Assembly (NCBI RefSeq): GCF_009904105.1
Contig: NZ_JAAABJ010000642.1
Span: 1-64,000, forward strand
Reading direction: 5' to 3'
DNA from: Elizabethkingia argenteiflava
Lineage (GTDB): Bacteria > Bacteroidota > Bacteroidia > Flavobacteriales > Weeksellaceae
DNA: 64,000 bases
The translations under genes and the position numbers were made by a program. Positions 1-8,775 of the stretch are shown one piece after another (position 1 is the stretch's first letter; each line of letters begins with the position of its first letter). Under the pieces are notes generated by a model. The model was given only the letters and a program-made list of their open reading frames with translations, had not been told where the DNA came from and made no database searches.

Positions 1-1
1 A

Positions 2-115
2 AATTATTCCGTCTGGTATATAATTTTTTTGGGATTTTATATTGATGAGAAGCATAGTTTATATACTAAATCTATAGAATATTTTGTAAATTTATTAGAA
101 ATAAACAAGAGCTAA
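2..115 (+). CDS. C-terminal fragment of an unrecognised protein (partial)
   Basis: One frame stays open from the window edge to a TAA at 113-115 and encodes about 37 residues ending YFVNLLEINKS. Composition and codon use look protein-like, and the 5' part would lie outside the window. I do not recognise a family. Because the next 700 bases are eroded and an immunity-type gene follows, this could be the tail of another accessory gene. It could also be a chance open frame; the fragment is too short to decide. Confidence 0.3.
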   Translation, partial: NYSVWYIIFLGFYIDEKHSLYTKSIEYFVNLLEINKS

Positions 116-808
116 GAAATATAAAAATTATAGAAGAGTATATTATTTTTTGGATATGCTAAGATTATGAGGGACAGTGTGATATGGTCAGCCTTGAGTC
201 CTCAAAAAGCGAAGAAATTTTCTGCTAATAATATGACTTTATGTATAGACTTTTGGGAAAGAGGGTGATGTTATATTTATTAGAGCTTATAGCTTCGTAT
301 TCATGAAGTTCAAGTTTTGAATAATTCTATGCGAGATAAAAAAATATTACTTAAAAAAAAGCGGATTGGCGAATCGGTTCAAAAAGAATAAGGCCCTCGC
401 GAGTCAAAAGTTTTGTGGTGGTGGCTATAAATATATTTGGGAGAAAGGGTCCTGCTTTCAAAGCAGTAGAAAAACAACTACCGTATTATCGTTTTATTAT
501 CCAACAAATGGAGGTGTTTTGCTAATTGGCTGGCTACAACTTTAGGTTCAGTGATGCAAATAGATAAGTGGTATTCTGGATTTGGAAAGTCTTTTTTTGC
601 CATCAGCAATAACAATGGAATGTGGGCACTTCCTCTTAGAATAATGGTTTATACAATATGTATAAGTTGTTACGTCATTCAGTGTTCAAAATTTCACCAT
701 GATTCCTTGGTTTGGAATATAGATTTAGAGCACTACATTTTTCAACTTTTTTGAATGCGAATGAATTAATGCAAGGGCATTTTATAAAAATAAAAACAGT
801 AATATAAT
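116..808. other. gene-poor eroded stretch
   Basis: No convincing intact gene. A frame from about 487 to 754, with its first ATG at 551, encodes a hydrophobic peptide with protein-like composition (for example ISNNNGMWALPL). It has no recognisable domain and no clear start signal. Shorter open bits occur near 165-270. I read the stretch as the remains of accessory genes upstream of the Imm63-like gene. Confidence 0.35.
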
Positions 809-1192
809 ATGGAATCACAAAAATTAGAGATCCAGATAAATGAGTTGGCGGATAAGATTGATGTTCCTTTAGGCTTGATCCCTAAGATAAATGAAGCGAA
901 CGACTACGCAAAACCATTTATAGATGTAGGCGTCGGTGATATTTTTTATTATGTAATTCGGGAGTGTGGGGTAGAATATGAAAGGATTCTTTACAAAGAT
1001 AAAGATGAATTATTGTACAGAATATTTAAAGACATCACTTTTGAAATGGTTGCGAATGATGAATTAAAAAACAGAAATAATCATCAGGATTTTAGAATAA
1101 TTTTATTTAAAAAGCAAGAAGAACTAATGAGATTACTAGACGATCATTGGGGAGGATTAATAAAATCCGAAAATGATAAATACATGGAATAA
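809..1192 (+). CDS. Imm63-like immunity protein
   Basis: 127 residues, no signal peptide, so cytosolic. The pattern YYVIRECGVEYERI, then DELLYRIF, then ELKNRNNHQDFRIILFKKQ matches, from memory, the Immunity protein 63 family of polymorphic-toxin systems (GxxYxYVxxERGxE, ELLYWIF, ELKNRxxxQDFRR, FxKQxELL). Such proteins protect a cell from its own or a sibling's secreted toxin by binding the toxin domain. The start ATG lies about 7 bases after a short A-rich tract. No toxin gene is seen within the window; a cognate toxin would have to lie beyond base 1 or be lost. The C-terminus is shorter than the family end I remember (a PFxD tail), so slight truncation is possible. Confidence 0.62.
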   Translation: MESQKLEIQINELADKIDVPLGLIPKINEANDYAKPFIDVGVGDIFYYVIRECGVEYERILYKDKDELLYRIFKDITFEMVANDELKNRNNHQDFRIILFKKQEELMRLLDDHWGGLIKSENDKYME

Positions 1193-1887
1193 ACCTTTGG
1201 TAAGTCTATTCTGGTTTGCTTTTTATAAGGTATTTTGGTCATTACAAAATAGCTTGCGGCTTATTTTGTTTTTAAGGAAGATATTTAGAAGAGTAAAGAC
1301 AGAAGGTTGATGAGGGCGAGCAGGACCTAAAGTAGGAATGTTAAACCAAAAATAAATATGAACTCTGGTATGCTCAATGACAAATCCTTTAGCCTGTTTG
1401 GTATGGGCATCATTATAGGGATCAAAGGTAGAATATGTTGAATAGCAGTTGAGCTGCTGTAGATATATAAAATATGAGCATTCCTTACGGCAAGGAGTAA
1501 ATCCTTTATATGGGAAAAACACTTTCACATAGTCAAAACTATTTTAAATTTTAATAATGTAAAGCTCACGCACTAATATTTTATATCAGAAAATAAAAAA
1601 TATAAAAGTTCATATTAGATGATGAATGGTATTTATATATTGAAGCATATGGTATAAAATTGGATAGCTATGTTAAAATTACGATTCATCCTGAAGATAA
1701 GACTATGAAAAACATGGTGTTTACATGTATAAAAACCAATCACATTATTGTTTGATAAGTTGATCTGGTACAGGCCTAAATTGGTCTATATTTTATAGTT
1801 TTTACAAAAAAAATAATCCATTATCAAGCGATCTTTTACTATAAAAACTACAAGATTGGGCCTTATACAAATAATTAATATCCAGAT
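1193..1887. other. gene-free stretch with a small coding-like relic
   Basis: No intact gene is supported. On the plus strand about 48 codons near 1605-1752 read through protein-like sequence (DDEWYLYIEAYGIKLDSYVK) but lack a start and follow a stop directly. A minus-strand frame at 1223-1528 is open but has an implausible composition and was not accepted. The stretch continues the eroded accessory zone around the immunity gene. Confidence 0.3.
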
Positions 1888-2208
1888 TTAGGGCAATACC
1901 AAAGAGAAAATGAACACAGAGAAGCTAAAAGATTTAGGTTTAAAAGAGCATTTAATTTTTATACATTTATGAAATGTGAACAATGCACTCTCTAAAATAT
2001 TCAGAGGATGTATTGTTCGTGTAAAAATTGAAAAATCCTGCCCATTCCCATACCCATTCGGGAAAAAGCAAACTATTTTGTTAAAATCTTTCAGTGAATC
2101 TCCGATATGCTAAAGTTCGCTATTTTCAATAATTAAAACTCCATCGAGAGCATCATATAAAACTTCAAGGGCGGGATATTCTATGAAAATCTAAAGCCTG
2201 ATTTTCAT
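1888..2208 (-). pseudogene. decayed gene of unknown family with two amber stops
   Basis: From an ATG at 2208 to a TAA at 1888-1890 the frame is continuous except for TAG codons at 2191-2193 and 2110-2112. The translation looks like real protein (YPALEVLYDALDGVLIIENS, then SLKDFNKIVCFFPNGYGNGQ). 107 codons in a single frame with only point nonsense changes indicate a recently dead gene rather than noise. The family is not recognised. Its size and its position next to an Imm63-like gene would fit a second small immunity or accessory protein, but that is inference. Confidence 0.5.
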
Positions 2209-2367
2209 AATATTTTATACATTTGTAGCCCGTAGTAATATGGCTAAAATGGAGAAATAAACAATAATCTGGAAGACCGTTTTATAAAATCTTTCTTTAT
2301 TTTAGAATCTTCATATGGTGTAAATATTAAATTAGTTTTCCAGATTTAATTGAAAAGAGGATTTAGA

Positions 2368-2640
2368 ATGAAAATATATGTGATAGCCATTCTTGGCGTG
2401 TGTGCCTTTTCGTGTGCGAAGGAGAAATATTCAGTAAAACATGTTGTAAAACAAACATCACCTAGCGAACTTCGAAATATAAAAGTTTTCAATGCACAAG
2501 ATCCTATTTGCCAAATGAAGACTGCCGAATTTTTAAAAGATACCGCCATTTATAAAGGCCGAGTGTATGGATTTTGTAGTGACTATTGTAAAAAGGAATT
2601 TAAGAAAAATCCTAAAAATTATGCAACCTCCGAAAAATAA
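2368..2640 (+). CDS. YHS-domain lipoprotein, probable metal-binding partner of SCO1
   Basis: 90 residues from the ATG at 2368, preferred over an upstream TTG (2350) because an AAAAGAGGA ribosome site sits 6 bases before it. The N-terminus is a hydrophobic signal ending in AFSC, a lipoprotein-type cysteine. The C-terminal half is a YHS domain: DPICQMK, then VYGFCSDYCKKEFKKNP, with cysteine pairs typical of copper or heavy-metal binding. The gene overlaps the SCO1 gene by 20 bases in another frame, so the two are likely translated together. Inferred role: periplasm-side copper handling for cytochrome oxidase maturation. Confidence 0.8.
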   Translation: MKIYVIAILGVCAFSCAKEKYSVKHVVKQTSPSELRNIKVFNAQDPICQMKTAEFLKDTAIYKGRVYGFCSDYCKKEFKKNPKNYATSEK

Positions 2641-3310
2641 AAAATCCAAGTCTTCAAGGCAAACCATCATCAAGATACTCCTACTTATAGGGGGGCTTTT
2701 TGTGCTAATAACGGTGGGGGTGGGCTATTTTAAAAAGGATTTATATACCGTGATGAAGGTTCCTGACTTTCAACTCACCGATCAAAACAATCGGCATATA
2801 TCTAATCGTGATATGTTGGGCAAGGTCTATTTAGTTGAGTTTTTTTACAGTTCTTGTCCTAGTATTTGCCCTATTATGAATAATAATATAAGGTATATTG
2901 AAGAGCGAATTAACTGCCCTGATTTCGGGGTCATATCCATTAGTATTGATCCTGCTCATGATACGCCCGAGTTTTTACGTCTGCATGCCCAAAGGATAGG
3001 GGTTAAGTCTCCTCATTGGCATTTTTTGACTGGTGACCGGGCTTATATTGAAAAGATAGCAGATCAGTTTAATATTTATATTGGAGACCAATCAGATGAA
3101 TCAGAGAGTCTAAACCATAGTGGAATGCTTGCCTTGGTCGACAAAAAAGGAAATATTCGCTGTAGATATAAAAAAGATGGAATGCCGATGCTATATTATT
3201 CGGGGTTAAATTATCAAGATCCTCAGGGGAAAACTCCCAAACTTAATGGAGAATATCACCCCGATAGAGAATTTTTAATAGAGGATATTAAAAGACTATT
3301 ACAAGAATAG
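2621..3310 (+). CDS. SCO1/SenC family copper chaperone
   Basis: 229 residues from the ATG at 2621; a longer frame from 2567 lies inside the YHS gene and would put charged residues before the membrane anchor. One transmembrane helix (about residues 16-34) anchors a thioredoxin-fold domain. The copper ligands are visible: C79 and C83 in SSCPSICP and H166 in SLNHSG. SCO proteins deliver copper to, or reduce, the CuA site of cytochrome c oxidase. No oxidase genes are adjacent, so the pair is separated from its usual target operon. The 20-base overlap with the YHS gene supports co-expression. Confidence 0.9.
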   Translation: MQPPKNKKSKSSRQTIIKILLLIGGLFVLITVGVGYFKKDLYTVMKVPDFQLTDQNNRHISNRDMLGKVYLVEFFYSSCPSICPIMNNNIRYIEERINCPDFGVISISIDPAHDTPEFLRLHAQRIGVKSPHWHFLTGDRAYIEKIADQFNIYIGDQSDESESLNHSGMLALVDKKGNIRCRYKKDGMPMLYYSGLNYQDPQGKTPKLNGEYHPDREFLIEDIKRLLQE

Positions 3311-3429
3311 TTATATTTTCTCAATAGCTTAAAGGGATCTTATAAGTTTAAGAAGTATTCTTGTATAGAAAATAATAGCTTAAAAAAAATGTAGAGGCGA
3401 TCTATTATATTGCTTATTTTTACGCGAGT

Positions 3430-3437
3430 TAGATTTG
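3430..3437 (+). promoter_or_regulatory. flavobacterial promoter -7 box (TAGATTTG)
   Basis: TAGATTTG fits the TAnnTTTG consensus. A TTG at 3410-3412 lies 17 bases upstream, as expected for the -33 element. It would drive the Old Yellow Enzyme gene starting at 3470. Confidence 0.6.
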
Positions 3438-3469
3438 TAGATGCTAACAGAATATAAAATGAATACACC

Positions 3470-4540
3470 ATGTCAAAACTCTTCACACCTATAGAGATTA
3501 AAGGAGTAAAATTTAGAAATAGAATTGTAATGTCGCCGATGTGTCAATACTCTGCAAATGAAGGATATGCAAACCATTGGCATTTGGTACATTATACGAC
3601 AAGAGCTATAGGAGGTGTGGGCGCTATTATAGTGGAAGCTACGGCTGTTAGCCCCGAGGGGAGAATTTCCCTTAAAGATTTGGGGATTTATAGCGATAAA
3701 CATATAGAAAAGTTACACGAAATAGTTGCCTGCGTGGAAGAGTATGGAGCTGTCCCTGGGATTCAGCTGGCACATGCCGGAAGAAAAGCCGGAGTAGAGG
3801 TTTTTCTTCAGCCTGAATCGGAAGGGGAAGAAAGGCCTGTCGCTCCTTCTGAATTAAGGTTTAGTAATCGTGATCCACTGCCCAGAAGCTTGAATAAAAA
3901 AGACATAGAAAAGGTGAAGCAAGACTTTAAGTCCGCGAGTATCAGGGCGATAAAGGCAGGTTTTAAAGTAATAGAAATACACGCTGCACATGGCTATCTT
4001 TTGCATGAGTTTCTCTCCCCTTTATCTAATAAAAGAAGTGATGAATATGGAGGATCTTTTGAAAACAGAATTCGATTATTATTAGAAGTGGTCGAGGGAG
4101 TTAATCAAGCAATAGAAGGTCGCTTGCCTTTGTTTGTGAGGATATCTGCCACAGATTGGGTGAAAGAAGGAGGTTGGGATTTGGAGCAGTCTATAGCCCT
4201 TGTTAAAATATTGGAAAATAAAGGAGTAGATGTTATTGATGTTTCCACCGGAGCTATCGTTCCGGACGTTATGATTCCGTCTGGACCAGGTTACCAATTG
4301 CCCTTTGCTAGCAGTATTAAAAAATCTGTCGAGAAAATCTTGGTAGGTACGGTAGGGCTTTATACCACAGCCCTCCAAGGCGAAACTATTTTGAGAAATC
4401 AGGATGCTGATTTTATTTTCTATGGACGCGAATTACTCAGAAATCCTTACTTCAGCCTACAGGCTGCTCAGGAGTTGAATGAAGAGGTAGAATGGCCCCA
4501 GCAATACACCAGATCAAAAACAAGGCATTTTAGAAAATAA
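3470..4540 (+). CDS. namA: NADH:flavin oxidoreductase, YqjM-type Old Yellow Enzyme
   Basis: 356 residues forming an FMN-binding TIM barrel. Family signatures in order: PIEIKGVKFRNRIVMSPMCQ at the N-terminus, QLAHAGRKA, the active-site segment IEIHAAHGYLLHEFLSP followed by SNKRSDEYGGSFENR, RISATDW, and a C-terminal YGRELLRNPYF phosphate-binding loop. Enzymes of this class reduce alpha,beta-unsaturated carbonyls and nitro compounds with NAD(P)H. The gene is monocistronic behind its own -7 box. The precise substrate cannot be told from sequence; other xenobiotic reductases of the same family are equally possible. Confidence 0.9.
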   Translation: MSKLFTPIEIKGVKFRNRIVMSPMCQYSANEGYANHWHLVHYTTRAIGGVGAIIVEATAVSPEGRISLKDLGIYSDKHIEKLHEIVACVEEYGAVPGIQLAHAGRKAGVEVFLQPESEGEERPVAPSELRFSNRDPLPRSLNKKDIEKVKQDFKSASIRAIKAGFKVIEIHAAHGYLLHEFLSPLSNKRSDEYGGSFENRIRLLLEVVEGVNQAIEGRLPLFVRISATDWVKEGGWDLEQSIALVKILENKGVDVIDVSTGAIVPDVMIPSGPGYQLPFASSIKKSVEKILVGTVGLYTTALQGETILRNQDADFIFYGRELLRNPYFSLQAAQELNEEVEWPQQYTRSKTRHFRK

Positions 4541-4854
4541 CCTGCGATCTATGCCGAGGGGAGTATAATCCTTTTACAGATATTACGTTCCAGTAAACAC
4601 CGTTTTTATGAGAAAAGAATTAAAAGCGCAGCAGAATGTTCGCCGCTTATCAAAATCCCCTCTCAGGAAAATGGCCCCAGCCTATATATAACCGGAGATT
4701 AATTTTAAATCAATTTTTAGCTACATTTAAACAAAGGGTTCAACTCTGGTTAGAGTCAAACCCTTATTTACGCGGTTTACACCAAATTCTGGAAACTGTC
4801 GAAACTTGAAAAACGTATTTCTTCACTCGAAGATTTGAACACTATTTTTAAAAC
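4541..4854. other. gene-free stretch with a hairpin
   Basis: A near-perfect inverted repeat at 4734-4765 pairs AAGGGTT with AACCCTT and ACTCT with AGAGT around a GGTT loop, broken only by a 2-base internal mismatch. It is followed by ATTTA rather than a long T run, so terminator function is uncertain. Lines of open frame on either strand show no recognisable protein. The minus-strand frame continues from the relic at 4855-5158. Confidence 0.35.
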
Positions 4855-5158
4855 GCTTTCTTTTACACAGAACAAGGAACTAATTATGGAGTATATAATC
4901 GTCTGCAACTTTTTTATTGAGTTATCGTTCCTTGTTACAACTCTACATGACGGCAGTTTCCAGTTTTATTAAGGCTTCATTGTAAATCTTTTCATAGGCT
5001 TTGAAGCTTTCTTATTTTTTCAAATAATCAAAGATATACCAACACTCTTTAAGATAAGTGTTGTAAATCTATTATGTATATGCTCAACCCATTTAAGTAC
5101 CAGAACTATGACAGTATTTATATGCTTCTGCTATGGCGGAATCTTTATAATACTTTCC
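4855..5158 (-). pseudogene. decayed gene of unknown family
   Basis: Read on the minus strand directly after the stop of the truncated lipocalin gene, one frame gives protein-like pieces split by several in-frame stops: KYYKDSAIAEAYKYCHSSGT, then YLKECWYIFDYLKK, then FKAYEKIYNEALIKLETAVM, then LNKKVADDYILHN. The helical, charged character and conserved frame suggest a dead gene rather than random sequence. I do not recognise the family. Confidence 0.4.
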
Positions 5159-5458
5159 TTAATAATTGGGTTTTGCACGTTCCCAAGTTATTTTGGCTAC
5201 TTTCATCTTCCCGTTAAACAGGAGAGGGCCATCCGTTTGAAGGTTAAGTATATTGTTCTCTATCTCCATTAATCTTTTTTGCTTATTTCCCAGCCAGTTT
5301 GGAAATAGGCTTACAGCCATTTCATGGGTAAGCGTTTTTTCCTTTTCGTCAACGAAGAAACGGCCCGAATAAGCCAGACAGCCGCTGGCTTCTTCTTGGT
5401 ATTCGTCAGCTGTTCCCCTAAACATATTTGTTCTCGTAAATTTTTCTCTGTATTCATT
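5159..5458 (-). pseudogene. lipocalin-like domain protein, N-terminus missing
   Basis: The frame encodes the back two thirds of a lipocalin-like domain (Lipocalin_5 type): MFRGTADEYQEEASGCLAYS, FFVDEKEKTLTHEM, SLFPNWLGNKQKR and KITWERA. The family normally starts with a GTWxLVSWE strand and about 50 further residues. Here the frame runs into a stop only 11 codons before the first methionine (5425), so the front of the barrel is absent. A separate short frame from an ATG at 5452 does not restore it. The truncated product could not form the usual fold, so I call it a pseudogene. Confidence 0.65.
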
Positions 5459-5531
5459 TTATATTTAGAATGTTTCTTTATGATATTTTAGTTTGTTCTT
5501 CTGCCGGAATAGACTAGTTTATTCATAATAT

Positions 5532-6311
5532 TTATAAGAATTTATTCATAAATATTTTGGAGGCCGCTAATATTACTTCCGGAACTTCCTTGTGTGGGGA
5601 ATGTCCTGTTTGGGGGACGATATATTTTTCTGAGAAGCCCCTGACCTGGCTGATGGTTTTTTCTACCTGATCTAAAGTGCCGTACTCATCTAATTCACCT
5701 TGTATAAAAAGAAGAGGGCAGTTGATTTGAGGTAAAAAATGTTCGATGTTCCAATCTCTATAATCCTCTCGTGTCCAGGTATGTGTCCAGGCTTTGAAGA
5801 GTTTATCTACTTTATCTGCATGATATTTTTCTAAGCGCTGCGGTAAATTTGTATTTTCATAAGCGCTTATAGCATTCCGAATTCCGCTTAAAGTTATATC
5901 TTCCACGAAAATATGGGCAGCTTCACATATTATAGCCTTTATTCTCTGCGGAAATTTTGCTGCGCTGATTAAAGCGATAGACCCTCCATCGCTATGTCCA
6001 AAAAGAATGGCATCATCTATTTTTAGTGCAGATAACAGCTGGTTTAGCGTGTCTGCTTCTATCTCTAAATAGTGTTTGGATCTTTTGTGGCTAGGCAGGG
6101 CTTGGGATTTTCCATATCCCCATCTATCATATATCATCAGATTGCATTGAGTGGCTTCTGCAAGTCTTCGAGGGAAATCCCTCCATAGCTCAACGCTTCC
6201 TAGGCTATCGTGTAGGAAGACTAAAAAAGGTCGATTTTCATAAAGTGGATAAATCTCTGTATAAAGTTGTTGATTGTCTATCGTAACAAAGTCGATTTTA
6301 CGGTGTTTCAT
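5532..6311 (-). CDS. alpha/beta hydrolase
   Basis: 259 residues, cytosolic. The fold markers are clear: oxyanion segment VFLHDSLGS, the loop YDRWGYGKS, nucleophile elbow GHSDGG with S107, acid D208 in IQGELDEYG and H237 in TGHSPH. The family hydrolyses esters, lactones or related bonds; the substrate cannot be assigned. It lies 6 bases upstream of a broken EamA transporter on the same strand, so it may have been the second gene of a small operon whose first gene is now dead. Full family length, no sign of damage. Confidence 0.85.
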   Translation of the reverse strand: MKHRKIDFVTIDNQQLYTEIYPLYENRPFLVFLHDSLGSVELWRDFPRRLAEATQCNLMIYDRWGYGKSQALPSHKRSKHYLEIEADTLNQLLSALKIDDAILFGHSDGGSIALISAAKFPQRIKAIICEAAHIFVEDITLSGIRNAISAYENTNLPQRLEKYHADKVDKLFKAWTHTWTREDYRDWNIEHFLPQINCPLLFIQGELDEYGTLDQVEKTISQVRGFSEKYIVPQTGHSPHKEVPEVILAASKIFMNKFL

Positions 6312-6317
6312 TATAAT

Positions 6318-7200
6318 TCAATAGGAGATTTTGTTATTTTCTTGATATATTTTATGGATGTTAAGGCAAATAATAGTCCCAAGCATGACCCCAATACCTG
6401 TGATCTGAGTTATTGTTACATGCTCTCCCAACATAATGTGGGTGCAAAAAACAGTGGCCGGCAATTCCAAAGCTAATAATATTGAACTCAACCCAGTACC
6501 TATTTTAGGAATAACGATGGTAAAGCAAATGGGGGGAATGATGGTACCGAAAAAAGTCAAAAAACCACCCCATTCCACAGGGTGTGTACTAGTGGTAATC
6601 GATTTTAGGTTGATTAACAGGAGGATATTATCCGGACCAGTAGAAATGAAAGCACTTTTCTCAAATATAAGGGTTTCATGTTTTAAAGTACGGGTTAATA
6701 ATATATATAAGGTGTAAAGTAAGGCTGCCAATAAACCCAAAGCAATTCCCCAAAAAGGAAAATTGAAATGCCTTATATTGAAGAAATCTCCCGCTAAAAT
6801 CGTTCCTACAATAATTAAAGCTGAGGTCAACAATTCCATTGTTGAATTTCTTTTCTGTAATACAACGTGTTCACCAATCATACTCATCCATGTCATTTGC
6901 ATCAGTAAAACAATGGCTACTGAGGCGGGAATATATTGAACATAGAGGTACTAGGCGTAAGCAGCCATGCCCATTGAGGTTCCTGCCAAAAGAAGTTTTT
7001 GCTTGGTTTTTGAAGAGATCTTTTTGGAGGCAGTTTTTTTTAAATAAAAACAAAATCCAGAGGCTTATGGCACCTATAGCGGCTTGAGCGAAAGTGATTT
7101 CACGGGCCGTATAGCCTTGTAAATAGGCGATTGTTGTGAAATAAGAAAGCATAGCGTAGCTTAAAGCTCCTAACATTAGGATAATAATATATTTTTGCAT
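6318..7200 (-). pseudogene. EamA/DMT transporter, disrupted
   Basis: The two halves of a drug/metabolite transporter lie in different frames. The first part (ATG at 7200) gives helix 1 and YTAREITFAQAAIGAISLW, then the frame must shift near 6990-7010 to reach LLLAGTSMGMAAYA, and a TAG follows at 6951-6953 before YLYVQYIPASVAIVLLMQ. The rest (to 6318) is intact, including FFGTIIPPICF and IGTGLSSILLALELP. Both lesions are needed to explain the sequence, so it is dead. It is a clear paralogue of the intact transporter at 44510-45475, with the same motif order. Confidence 0.8.
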
Positions 7201-7722
7201 ATTATTTTTTATATTTAATTAACTATTAAAATAATCAAGTTAATATAATTAATTTATATAAATTTATATAAAAATAATATTATGTAAATTATTTTTTTTA
7301 AATATAACTAATAAAAATGGAAGGCCAGAGGAGTTTTATGAGAAATATTTTGAGTAAAAAAATAAAATAACCCGTAAAAATATGATAAAATAGAAATTTG
7401 ATACTATACGATAGTTTTTAAGATCTTTGCCAATTGACAAAAATAAAGGCTATGATAAAGAGGCTCGTTGTTCAGAAAAGCAGAATGCACAATGAGAGAT
7501 CAGGGGGTGATGTGAGGTTAATTATTGATATCAAACATTCAGTAGTCCGCTATGGTGTAGGGTGGTTTTAGGCTAAATGTTATAAATTGATTGATAATGG
7601 CATACATTCAGGGAGAAGTTTCTAAATATTAATGATGTAAAAAAGAAAAATGTTATTTACAGATATAGATTAGGATATTGGTATTATTCTTGTTTAAAAA
7701 ATAGATTAATAAATAATTATTT
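7201..7722. other. gene-free AT-rich stretch
   Basis: No supported gene. The first 130 bases are nearly pure A/T and would have held the promoter of the dead transporter. A 39-codon frame from an ATG at 7452 has no recognisable features. No clear TAnnTTTG box was found close to the L,D-transpeptidase start. Confidence 0.4.
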
Positions 7723-8775
7723 ATGAGAGAGAGATTTAATTTAGGCATGGGGATTTTAGTTATTTTCTTTGTATTACAGTGTAGCAAAAAAAATAAGGTG
7801 ATCGCTGCTGGTCCAAATGATCAGGTACCTCTATCGTCTATGGTAGAAGAAGGTCCATCTCCTCATTCTACAGAAACAGAAGCGACGAAAAAAGATAGTG
7901 TACATACCTTGGGGGATGTACAAAATTTAACTAAAAAAACGATCACTTATCGTCCATGGAACATTAAGGGGAATGACTCTTTAAAGAAAGCTTTTTTAAA
8001 AACATATACAGGTTTAGATCTTCACAGTATACTGGCGCTTAATCGTTTGGATCGTAAAAACATGTATAGAGCGGATACGCTTATCGTCCCAGATCAGCTC
8101 GAACCAGACTTTTTAGCATATTCGCCTTTTCCTTATTCCGTACGTACAATCAATACTATTCCTAAAATAGCATTCTTTTCTTATCCTCTTCAGGCATATG
8201 TTCTGTATGAGTATGGAAAACAGGTTAAGTGGGGGCCTACTAGTATGGGATCTAAGATTTATCAGACTCCAAGGGGTTTATATTTTACCAACTGGAAGGG
8301 TAAGGAAATTATTAGTACGGTAAGTGACGAATGGAAATTAAAATGGAATTTTAATATAGCCAATTACGAAGGTATAGGCTGGCATCAATATAACTTACCC
8401 GGATATCCGGCTTCACATTCGTGTTTAAGACTTTTAGAAGAAGATGCAAAGTGGCTGTATAATTGGGCAGATCAATGGATATTGAATAAGGGGGGGGCAA
8501 GTGTAAGAGCCAAAGGTACGCCTGTAGTGGTCTATGGAGAGTATCCATGGGGTAAAAGGAAGCCTTGGAGACAATTGTTGGAAAATCCCACATCCAATGA
8601 TCTTTCTGAAGAAAAACTCACACAAATCGTCTCTCCTTATCTCATTGAGATAAAAAAAGAACAGAACAATAGGCAAAAAGTTTTGGAAGAAATAAAAGAA
8701 GGAGCAGCTAAAAATATACAACAAGATAGTATTAAACCTGAAAAAAAGCTTTTAGGTTTCTTGTTTTATAGATAA
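7723..8775 (+). CDS. L,D-transpeptidase (YkuD) lipoprotein
   Basis: 350 residues. A signal segment ends in VLQC with the lipid-anchor cysteine at residue 20, so the protein should sit on a membrane facing the periplasm. A linker leads to a YkuD catalytic domain (about 145-260): IAFFSYPLQAYVLYEYGKQV, MGSKIYQTPRGLYFTN, then H221 and ASHSCLRL with C234 and R236. These enzymes cross-link peptidoglycan or attach lipoproteins to it. The usual motif is SHGCxR; here glycine is replaced by serine (S233). The 3' end overlaps the convergent membrane-protein gene by 24 bases. Confidence 0.85.
   Translation: MRERFNLGMGILVIFFVLQCSKKNKVIAAGPNDQVPLSSMVEEGPSPHSTETEATKKDSVHTLGDVQNLTKKTITYRPWNIKGNDSLKKAFLKTYTGLDLHSILALNRLDRKNMYRADTLIVPDQLEPDFLAYSPFPYSVRTINTIPKIAFFSYPLQAYVLYEYGKQVKWGPTSMGSKIYQTPRGLYFTNWKGKEIISTVSDEWKLKWNFNIANYEGIGWHQYNLPGYPASHSCLRLLEEDAKWLYNWADQWILNKGGASVRAKGTPVVVYGEYPWGKRKPWRQLLENPTSNDLSEEKLTQIVSPYLIEIKKEQNNRQKVLEEIKEGAAKNIQQDSIKPEKKLLGFLFYR

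Noticed and set aside
1223-1528. Minus-strand open frame of 101 codons
   Set aside because: Composition (many C, Y, F, H), no start signal and no family features; the region is debris, so a chance opening is more likely.
4734-4765. Possible tRNA T-arm (GGTTCAACTC)
   Set aside because: No acceptor, D or anticodon arms can be drawn around it; it is better explained as a simple hairpin.
1888-7200. Amber (TAG) recoding, because three internal stops in two dead genes are TAG
   Set aside because: Other relics in the window carry TGA and TAA, and the transporter gene also needs a frameshift; no suppressor tRNA or pyrrolysine gene is visible.
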